A stretch of DNA of 11,764 nucleotides from positions 1 through 11,764 of the forward strand of contig JACCTI010000290.1 in NCBI GenBank assembly GCA_013812515.1. Reading direction: 5' to 3'. This DNA is from Chthoniobacterales bacterium. GTDB taxonomy: Bacteria; Verrucomicrobiota; Verrucomicrobiia; Chthoniobacterales; UBA10450. The translations under genes and the position numbers were made by a program. The notes beneath the pieces are model-generated. The model was not told the origin of the DNA. It did no database searches and saw only the letters and a list, made by a program, of their open reading frames with translations. Positions 5,939 to 11,764 of the stretch are shown here, piece by piece. Numbering within the stretch: the first letter of the stretch is position 1; every line of letters begins with the position of its first letter.

Positions 5939-6608
5939 TTAGACTGAAAGCGTCGCTTCCGTCCGGAACCGAACGATCCTGTTCGCCGAGCGATGGTTTG
6001 ACCAGAACTGCTCGCCATCCCAGACTAACGAGCGGCTTTGAATGGTATGTCGGCGACATCTGTGATCTTCGCGTTCTCGCCGCAGGGGTCTAAGCGAGCG
6101 ATGCGCCAGCGTTCGCCATCCCGCTCGGTGCCCGGCAGAACGTAAATCACCCCCTCGACAAACGTGTGGCCACAGACCTCCGCGCCCACATCGAAGCTGC
6201 GCAGGATATTTCCACTCCCGTCGAGCTTTAAGATTTGGTGCTTATACCACTGGCTCAGAAGAGGTGCTCGCCGTCGTAGCTGAGATACGACCCGGTAAAC
6301 TCCGGACACGCGATGCGCCCGTTCTCAGTCCAGCCGATGCCCGGGACGAAGCGGCGCAGGTAGCGATCATCATCCGGACCTTCCCCAAGCGTGAACCAGA
6401 GCGCCTCGCCGTCCGAAACCGCCGCCCACGGAGTGCCCGGCGCCTCAATCTCTTCACGCACCGTCCAGCTCGCGACGTCGATCGCATAACTCCGCCGGAG
6501 ATCACGCGAGCCCATCCACAAGGTGCCCTTATGCCAGGCCAGCGCCTGCGGCGCCGCCGCGGGAGAAGAATGGCGCTTCGTTTCTGTAACGGAAGGCAGT
6601 TCGTTCAT
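5939..6608 (-). pseudogene. Beta-propeller-like protein gene with two frame breaks
   Basis: Three minus-strand fragments in three frames form one protein. The first runs from the ATG at 6608 to SYDGEHLF before a TGA at 6255-6257. The second resumes as LSQWYKHQILKLDGSGNI and reaches ADIPFKA before a TAG at 6025-6027. The third is RSLVWDGEQFWSNHRSANRI and ends VRFRTEATLSV with TAA at 5939-5941. Adding one C near 6258 (message TTCTG to TTCCTG) and one near 6034 (GCCGC to GCCCGC) restores a continuous 223-residue protein. Blade-like motifs recur: AWHKGTLWMGS, SDGEALWFTL, YDGEHLFLSQ, VEGVIYVLPG, WDGEQFWSNH, typical of repeat propellers of the NHL or glutaminyl-cyclase-like kind. No signal peptide is seen. 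Function is unknown. The perfect continuity of sense across both breaks suggests sequencing error or very recent decay. Confidence 0.7.
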
Positions 6609-6662
6609 CCGTTTGTTCAGGCAAATCCTGCGTCCACCTGCAATGTCGGATCGCCGTCCGGC

Positions 6663-7553
6663 TTAAAGTTGCTCCACCTGATAGCCGCGCGCCCGGAGCA
6701 GAGGGACGACCCCATTGGGTCCGCCCATATGCCCCGCGCCGGCGACCACGAAGTAGGTGTGACCGCTTTGCAGCAAGCTTTCTATCTTCGGAATCCAGCG
6801 ACGATTTCGCACGTCGAGCATCCTCTTTCCAAACGAGGGAAACTCGCGGAAGCCGTTGTGCACGTCGGCGGCGAGAGCGTCCGCATCACCGCGGCGCCAC
6901 GCCTTTAGGATGCGATCCGCGGCATCGGCTTCGCCGCCGGAGGGGATGAAAGTGAGGAGCAAAAGCGTTTCGCTTTCGCGATCGTTCAGCTCCGAAAAAA
7001 CGGCCATGTGCTCGTGCGCCGTCTCAAGACCGGAGACGGGTTTGGCAGTCGCCCGGGCGCGCTTCGCGAGGAATTCCTCCACGCCCAATCGTTCCGATAA
7101 TCCGTAGGCATGCGGCGCTTGTATCATCATTACGAGAAGCCAGGGCCGAAATTGTGCGAAGGTCGATTCAGGGATTTTCAGCAGCGCGAACACGCGGCGC
7201 ACGTAAGCATAGGTGCGGGGATCGACATGATTCTTGAGACTGTCGCCCTTGCGATACTGACCCACTTTCACGAGGCCTTTGCTGGCGCGCATCAAAGCCT
7301 GTTCATCCACCTCGAAGACGAGGCGGCTGGAAGCATCGAAGGCGCGGTTGTATGCCGGCGGGAGAGGATAATCGCTACTGCGGAGTGCGTGCACGGAACC
7401 GCCCAGATAGAGCGTGCCGCCATGCGAATTGCTCACTCGCCAGACGCAGGCCGAGGCGGCCGCAGCAGCTGGAGCAGCCGCGACGAAAAACGAAAAGCAG
7501 AGGAGCGCAGAAAAGGAAACCACGCGGCAGCGAAACATCACTCGCGGTAGCAT
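6663..7553 (-). CDS. Secreted TraB/GumN family protein
   Basis: The product is 296 residues. Residues 1-35 are a signal peptide (hydrophobic FSALLCFSFFVAAAP then Ala-rich). The mature part begins CVWRVSNSHGGTLYLGGSVH, where GSVH (52-55) matches the first conserved Gly-x-x-His motif of the TraB/GumN/Tiki family. GLETAHEHM (175-183) supplies the conserved Glu, RNRRWIPKI (249-257) the basic motif, and VVAGAGHMGGPNG (269-281) the second conserved Gly-His motif. Tiki members are metal-dependent proteases, and the bacterial proteins are presumed envelope enzymes of unknown substrate. Length is normal. A second ATG six codons in (7538) is a possible start. The Cys36 after Ala-Ser-Ala could be a weak lipobox, but signal peptidase I cleavage is equally likely. 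It diverges from the TPR gene at 7631 across 77 bases. The propeller gene begins 54 bases downstream and may be co-transcribed. Confidence 0.88.
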   Translation of the reverse strand: MLPRVMFRCRVVSFSALLCFSFFVAAAPAAAAASACVWRVSNSHGGTLYLGGSVHALRSSDYPLPPAYNRAFDASSRLVFEVDEQALMRASKGLVKVGQYRKGDSLKNHVDPRTYAYVRRVFALLKIPESTFAQFRPWLLVMMIQAPHAYGLSERLGVEEFLAKRARATAKPVSGLETAHEHMAVFSELNDRESETLLLLTFIPSGGEADAADRILKAWRRGDADALAADVHNGFREFPSFGKRMLDVRNRRWIPKIESLLQSGHTYFVVAGAGHMGGPNGVVPLLRARGYQVEQL

Positions 7554-7630
7554 TGGCGGGGCATCGAGACAAGTTCGCGGGCCGAGTTTTGCGTTGCTCG
7601 GGAACGCCGCCTCGTTAAGTCACACATAGC

Positions 7631-8758
7631 ATGTCCCTCTGGCTCCCACGCGTCTGCTGCCCGCTCGCTTTCCTGTTCCTCCTCATGCTCGTTCCCGCGG
7701 CTTCACGCGCCCAGGATCCCACGATTGATCGGCTCCTGAGCAAACTCCCGCCCCCGGAGAAACTGGTGAAGCCATCAATCGACCAGGCGCGGCAAGGTTC
7801 TGATCCCGCACTGCGCGATCCCATCGTTGCGCAAATCATCGCCGCGCTCCGCGCGAAGAACGGCACCCGCGCCACCGATTTGTCGCGACAGTTCACGCAA
7901 CGCCATCCGCGCAGCGCGAGCGCGTTTTGCATTCGCGGCGCGGTTGCGCTCGGGCTCCGCCAGTATGCCGATGCCGCCGGGGCTTTCCGCTCCGCGAAGC
8001 GCCTGCAGCCGAATCTCTCCTATTCCCATTTTGGTTCAGCGCAGGTGGAAGGAGCGCAGGGCCATTTCGCCGCGGCTTTTCCGCACCTGCGGCAATTCGT
8101 CCGGCTCGAGCCGAGGAACATGGTCGGCTGGTTTGCGCTGAGCGATTGCGCGCAACGGCTCGGACGCAAAGGCGAAGCGGTGGAGTACGCAAAACGCGCA
8201 ACGGCGGTAAATCCGGCGGCGGCGATCGCATGGCTGCAGCTCGCGCGTGCCGAGAAGGCCGCGGGTAACGCTGGCGGGAGTTTGCGCGCGATCGAACATG
8301 CCGCGGAGCTGTCGCCGGACAGCGCGCCGCTGCTCGCGACGGTGGGCTTTGCTTACATTAATCTGAACCGAATACCCGAAGCAATTCCGCCGCTCACACG
8401 AGCAGCGAAGATCCAGCCTAACGAGTTCCTGGTCCAGGCGCAGCTCGGCTTCTCCCTGCTTTCCACCGGACAAACCGCGGCTGCCATTCCCCGTTTGCAA
8501 AAAGCTACGGGCATTGCCCCCAATTACGGACCCGCCTGGGAGCATCTCGGCCTCGCCTATCAGAAGAGCGGCCGGCACGGCGATGCACTGAAAGCATTTG
8601 AACGAGCGACGCGGCTGATGCCGACGCACCGGACCGCGTGGCAACACCTCGCTGAGGAATATCGCGTTTCAGGTCGCGCCGCGGATGCGAACAAGGCGGC
8701 CGCTCGAGCGCGATCGTTGCCCGGAGAGTCCGCGCAGACGGGACGCAGGAAGGCTTAG
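7631..8758 (+). CDS. Secreted TPR-repeat protein
   Basis: The product is 375 residues with a signal peptide at 1-27 (hydrophobic core LAFLFLLMLVP, cleavage after ASRA). A linker of about 65 residues follows, then roughly eight consecutive 34-residue TPRs from about 96 to 363. Repeating features include a Gly/Ala pair near position 8, Ala near 20 and Pro at the end of each unit (for example EAIPPLTRAAKIQPN and DALKAFERATRLMP). TPR arrays form superhelical binding surfaces, so this is probably a periplasmic scaffold; no enzymatic domain is present and the partner cannot be deduced. The C-terminus is basic (GRRKA). No Shine-Dalgarno precedes the ATG. The aminotransferase gene starts 24 bases downstream on the same strand, so the two may be co-transcribed, but I see no functional link. 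Confidence 0.88.
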   Translation: MSLWLPRVCCPLAFLFLLMLVPAASRAQDPTIDRLLSKLPPPEKLVKPSIDQARQGSDPALRDPIVAQIIAALRAKNGTRATDLSRQFTQRHPRSASAFCIRGAVALGLRQYADAAGAFRSAKRLQPNLSYSHFGSAQVEGAQGHFAAAFPHLRQFVRLEPRNMVGWFALSDCAQRLGRKGEAVEYAKRATAVNPAAAIAWLQLARAEKAAGNAGGSLRAIEHAAELSPDSAPLLATVGFAYINLNRIPEAIPPLTRAAKIQPNEFLVQAQLGFSLLSTGQTAAAIPRLQKATGIAPNYGPAWEHLGLAYQKSGRHGDALKAFERATRLMPTHRTAWQHLAEEYRVSGRAADANKAAARARSLPGESAQTGRRKA

Positions 8759-8782
8759 GTCGCCCATTAATGAAGGACTCCA

Positions 8783-10030
8783 ATGATGCAGACTGAGACA
8801 CTCACCCCCGGATGTTCCACCGCGGAGATCCGCGAGCATTTTCCTGCGCTCAAGCGGACGCAGGAAGGAGAACCGGTCGCGTACTTCGATGGTCCGGGCG
8901 GAACGCAGGTGCCGCGCGCGGTCGTGGAGGCGATGTCCGATTACCTTCTCAATCACAACGCGAATACGCATTGGGCATTCCCGACGAGCCAGGAGACCGA
9001 CGCGATGGTGCTCGAGGCACGGCGCGCGTTGGCCGACTTCCTCCACGCTACGCCGAACGAGATCGCTTTCGGCGCCAACATGACAACGCTGACCTTCCAT
9101 CTCGCGCGCGCTCTCGGCCGCGGCTACCAGGCCGGCGACGAAATTCTCGTCACGGAACTGGAGCACCACGCGAATGTCGCGCCCTGGCAGGCGCTTACAA
9201 AGGAGCGCGGTGTGGTGTTGCGCGTGGCGAAGGTGATTCCGGAAACCGGGCAGCTCGACTGGGATGACTTCAGCCGACAACTCAACGCGCGCACGAAGCT
9301 GGTCGGCATCTGCGCGGCTTCGAACGCGATCGGCACAATCAACGATGTGCGCCGCGCGACGGAGCTGGCGCATGCTTGTGGTGCGCAGGTCTTCGTGGAT
9401 GCAGTGCATTACGCGCCGCATCTCCTCGTGGACGTGCGCGAGTTCGACTGCGATTTTTTGGCCTGTTCCGCCTACAAGTTTTACGGTCCACATATCGGCG
9501 TGCTCTTTGGCCGGCACAACCTGCTCGCTTCGTTAGACCTGCCCAAGTTGCTCCCTTCGCCGAACAACGCGCCGGATCGCGTCGAGACGGGCACGCAGAA
9601 TTTCGAGGGGATGGCGGGTGCGACCGCAGCGGTGGATCTGCTGGCGTCATTTGGTGAAGGCGAAACACGGCGCGAGCAGCTTCGCGCAGTGTTCGACCAG
9701 CTCCACGAGCGCGGCTCCGCCTTGTTCGCACAAATGTGGGAAGGCCTGTCCGCTCTGGATGGCGTGCGCGTCTACGGGCCGCCACCCAATGCGCCGCGCA
9801 CACCCACGATGGCGTTCACCGTGCAAGGCGTGTCATCGACAGAGGTCTCGCAGCAGCTCGCAGAGCGAGCGGTCTTTGCTTCCCATGGTGACTTCTATGC
9901 GACGACTCTGGTGGAACGCCTCGGTCAAGCGCATAAAGGCGTGGTGCGTGCCGGCTGCGCCTGTTACACCACCGCGGAGGAAGTGGAGCGGCTGATCGAC
10001 GGCGTGCGCGAAATCGCGAAAGGGCGATAG
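8783..10030 (+). CDS. Class V aminotransferase, cysteine desulfurase-like
   Basis: The product is 415 residues, a PLP-dependent fold type I enzyme. YFDGPGGTQVP (34-44) is the N-terminal motif, NMTTLTFHLARAL (99-111) binds the cofactor phosphate, and ELEHHANVAPW (125-135) contains the His that stacks on the PLP ring. FVDAVHYAPH (204-213) holds the Asp that pairs with the pyridine nitrogen, and SAYKFYGPHIG (229-239) the Schiff-base Lys232. This pattern fits the SufS-like cysteine desulfurase-like subfamily. The region that normally holds the catalytic Cys reads FASHGDFYATT (365-375) with no Cys, while VVRAGCACYTT near the C-terminus has two. Desulfurase activity is therefore doubtful and the true substrate unknown. 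There are two adjacent ATGs (8783, 8786); AAGGA at 8773-8777 is 5 or 8 bases upstream. No suf or isc partner genes are nearby. Confidence 0.92.
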   Translation: MMQTETLTPGCSTAEIREHFPALKRTQEGEPVAYFDGPGGTQVPRAVVEAMSDYLLNHNANTHWAFPTSQETDAMVLEARRALADFLHATPNEIAFGANMTTLTFHLARALGRGYQAGDEILVTELEHHANVAPWQALTKERGVVLRVAKVIPETGQLDWDDFSRQLNARTKLVGICAASNAIGTINDVRRATELAHACGAQVFVDAVHYAPHLLVDVREFDCDFLACSAYKFYGPHIGVLFGRHNLLASLDLPKLLPSPNNAPDRVETGTQNFEGMAGATAAVDLLASFGEGETRREQLRAVFDQLHERGSALFAQMWEGLSALDGVRVYGPPPNAPRTPTMAFTVQGVSSTEVSQQLAERAVFASHGDFYATTLVERLGQAHKGVVRAGCACYTTAEEVERLIDGVREIAKGR

Positions 10031-10100
10031 CACGCGGGCAGGGCGTGGCACGCTCCGATTCGCACCACAGCATCTGCCAGGGAATCGCGGCGTGTTCTAG

Positions 10101-10166
10101 CGTCCGCTGTCCTCAGCGGACTCGGCCCTGGCCGGCGCTGAGCCCATGCGCTGAGGACAGCGCACG
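10101..10166. repeat. REP-like nested inverted repeat between convergent genes
   Basis: CGCTGTCCTCAGCG (10105-10118) and CGCTGAGGACAGCG (10149-10162) are perfect 14-base complements. Beyond one C/C mismatch the stem continues for 3 more pairs (10101-10103 with 10164-10166). Each arm also folds on itself: GTCCGCT/AGCGGAC (10102-10108, 10115-10121) and GCGCT/AGCGC (10148-10152, 10159-10163). It lies between the converging aminotransferase and sulfotransferase genes, where it could act as a bidirectional transcript end, but there are no T runs. The nested layout resembles dispersed REP/BIME elements. Copy number elsewhere in the genome is unknown; no second copy occurs in this window. Confidence 0.75.
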
Positions 10167-10193
10167 TTCCAAGAGCTCCGTGACACTCGTCGC

Positions 10194-11045
10194 CTAACGA
10201 AGAGCGGAAAGTCGAGGGATTCCGGTCTTGATGTATTCATCGCTCGAGTAGCCAAGCTCATCCAACACCACCCGGAATCGTCGGTTCAATTCAGCAATCG
10301 TTTCTGGTTTCAGCTTCTGTTTGTAATCACCCGGCGTCACTTTTCGTTTGTGCGAGGAGATATCCTCCGCTTCGGGTTGGACGGTCGCCGCATGGCGAGC
10401 GCTCACGAACTCGTAGGTATGCTCGGTGTTTTCCAGTTGAAATGGCCGCAGGAGTTTTCTTAGCCAGCTTGGGAAGTCGAGCACCATCTCCTCGTAGGAA
10501 ATGAGGACGGTATTTTGAAGGCCAATTACCTCACGCAGATAGCGGAGGTATCTCTCGACCATGTGGCCGATGTATTCCTTGTAGTTTCCTCCGGTGCCGT
10601 AGTCGCCTTCGTAGCGCGTGAACGCGCCGCTCGACATCTCGAGCACATATTGATCGATCCCGGCTTCGGCCACTTCCCTGCGCATCCCGGTGTTCTTTTC
10701 CACCGGCCCGCGATGCATGAAACAGTAGGAGAAGAACATGGAGGTCAGCACGTCCCTCGGATCTCGGAGATGAACCACGACGTTTGCATCCGCCAGGGCG
10801 CGGCTGGGTAGGAAGAAACGGATCGGGCCAAAACAGCCATTGTGCTTCGCGACGTAATCCTTTCCCGCGAAGATTTTCCGGACAGGCAATTTGTCAGGCG
10901 GCGGCTGATTTTCCGAGTGGTATCGGATGTTGTTGCTGTCGCAGATATCCTTCAGGACGCGGTGCAAGACCATGGAACCGGCTTTGTGGATGGTGAAGAC
11001 AACGACGTTTTTCTTCAGTTGCCTATGCCGCTTTCGAAAGAACAT
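10194..11045 (-). CDS. Sulfotransferase family protein
   Basis: The product is 283 residues and would move a sulfo group from PAPS to an unidentified acceptor. VVVFTIHKAGSMVLHRVLKD (14-33) is the 5'-phosphosulfate-binding loop, with HKAGSM in place of the common TKSGTT-like form. VVVHLRDPRDVLTSMFFSY (89-107) is the 3'-phosphate-binding motif, with the expected Arg and Ser. ISYEEMVLDFP (182-192) and SHKRKVTPGDYKQKLKP (231-247) match the conserved later motifs, the last corresponding to the RKGxxGDWK region. There is no signal peptide, so it is cytoplasmic. Length is normal for a single-domain enzyme. No strong Shine-Dalgarno precedes the ATG at 11045. It stands alone between a convergent and a divergent neighbour, with no glycan or carrier genes adjacent to hint at the acceptor. 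It is not closely similar to the TPR-sulfotransferase at 1-993. Confidence 0.88.
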   Translation of the reverse strand: MFFRKRHRQLKKNVVVFTIHKAGSMVLHRVLKDICDSNNIRYHSENQPPPDKLPVRKIFAGKDYVAKHNGCFGPIRFFLPSRALADANVVVHLRDPRDVLTSMFFSYCFMHRGPVEKNTGMRREVAEAGIDQYVLEMSSGAFTRYEGDYGTGGNYKEYIGHMVERYLRYLREVIGLQNTVLISYEEMVLDFPSWLRKLLRPFQLENTEHTYEFVSARHAATVQPEAEDISSHKRKVTPGDYKQKLKPETIAELNRRFRVVLDELGYSSDEYIKTGIPRLSALR

Positions 11046-11240
11046 CCAGGTGCCGCGAGGCTAACGGGCAGAGGCATTCGAGGTCAATCCGGCGAACGCA
11101 AAACGCGCCTACTCCGGATGCGCCAGCCATCGCATTGTGCACATTCGAGGCAGAAAAGTTTCGGGAACTCTTCCCCTTTTGCAGTCAGGCGCTAACCTTG
11201 CGAAAACCCAAAACCAACCTGCTGTGAAAGGAAAATCATC

Positions 11241-11764
11241 ATGGGACTAATGGATTATCTCCGCGGCCAGCTGATCGACATCATCGAGTGGACCGATGAT
11301 TCGCGTGACACGATTTCATATCGCTTCCCCGATAACGACGCCGAGATCAAAAATGCCGCGCAGTTAATCGTGCGTGAATCGCAAGTCGCGCAGTTCGTTT
11401 ACCTGGGCGAATTCGGCGACACATTCGGTCCCGGCAAGCACACGCTCACGACGCAGAACATCCCGATTCTCACCTCGCTGAAGTCGTGGAAGTACGGCTT
11501 CGAGTCTCCCTTCAAAGCGGACGTTTACTTTGTCACGACGCGTCTCTTCACGGGCAACAAATGGGGAACGTCGAACCCGATCATGCTGCGCGATCAGGAC
11601 TTCGGCGTTGTGCGGGTGCGCGCGTTTGGCACCTACGATTTCCGCGTTGTCGATCCGAAGCTGATGCTGAAGGAAGTGGCGGGCTCGGATCAGAACTTCC
11701 GGCTCGATGAGTTCACCGAAACAATGCGTTCGCGCATCGTGAGCGTGTTTAGCGATGCGCTCGC
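11241..11764 (+). CDS. SPFH-domain protein (YdjI / virion-core-like family), 3' end outside
   Basis: The frame is open from the ATG at 11241 to the right edge, giving 174 residues. It starts MGLMDYLRGQLIDIIEW and continues with VRESQVAQFVYLGEFGDTFG (residues 45-64), GPGKHTLTTQNIPIL (64-78), ADVYFVTTRLF (92-102) and GVVRVRAFGTYDFRVVDPK (121-139). These are the features of the SPFH (stomatin/prohibitin/flotillin) domain in the family often annotated as SPFH-domain or virion core protein and related to Bacillus YdjI. Members form membrane-associated assemblies tied to envelope stress and are usually 300-400 residues, often with a C-terminal zinc ribbon, which would lie outside here. AAAGGA at 11227-11232 is 8 bases before the ATG and supports the start. 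The 195 bases between it and the divergent sulfotransferase gene should hold both promoters, but I see no clear boxes. Confidence 0.88.
   Translation, partial: MGLMDYLRGQLIDIIEWTDDSRDTISYRFPDNDAEIKNAAQLIVRESQVAQFVYLGEFGDTFGPGKHTLTTQNIPILTSLKSWKYGFESPFKADVYFVTTRLFTGNKWGTSNPIMLRDQDFGVVRVRAFGTYDFRVVDPKLMLKEVAGSDQNFRLDEFTETMRSRIVSVFSDAL

Noticed and set aside
4731..11045. Possible defence or other multi-gene system
   Set aside because: The neighbours (J-like, propeller, TraB/GumN, TPR, class V aminotransferase, sulfotransferase) share no known pathway, are split over both strands and lack nuclease, transposase or toxin signatures.

Overview
The window reads as a GC-rich bacterial chromosome segment, most likely from a soil-type Verrucomicrobium (Chthoniobacterales-like). 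This placement is an inference. It rests on the abutting rplI-dnaB pair, the sulfotransferase and TPR-sulfotransferase genes, the small lipoproteins, the many starts without a Shine-Dalgarno, and short palindromic intergenic repeats of a kind I associate with that group. No marker gene settles it. I see no phage, transposase, CRISPR, tRNA or rRNA.

Layout. 1-993 (+): 3' part of a TPR-sulfotransferase gene entering from the left edge, broken by one frameshift. 1059-3148 (+): a near-consensus sigma70 promoter, then rplI (ribosomal protein L9) and dnaB (replicative helicase), joined stop-to-start. 3149-3494: a gene-free stretch with a low-complexity inverted repeat and three hairpins in a row. 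3495-3979 (+): two small envelope genes, a 45-residue Thr-rich lipoprotein and an 83-residue two-helix membrane protein. 3980-4222: hairpins only. 4223-7553 (-): four leftward genes, namely a secreted PepSY-domain protein, a J-domain-like coiled-coil protein, a beta-propeller-like gene with two frame breaks, and a secreted TraB/GumN protein. A mosaic inverted repeat lies between the first two. 7631-10030 (+): a secreted TPR protein and a class V aminotransferase related to cysteine desulfurases. 10031-10193: a REP-like inverted repeat between convergent genes. 10194-11045 (-): a sulfotransferase. 11241-11764 (+): the start of an SPFH-domain protein cut by the right edge.

The only clear functional pairing is rplI-dnaB. 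The rest look like unrelated housekeeping and envelope genes in short transcription units, and I found no convincing new multi-gene system. The points most worth checking are three single-base frame breaks, each repaired by changing a C run by one base; two complex intergenic inverted repeats; a cluster of hairpins after dnaB; and the loss of the usual catalytic cysteine in the desulfurase-like enzyme.
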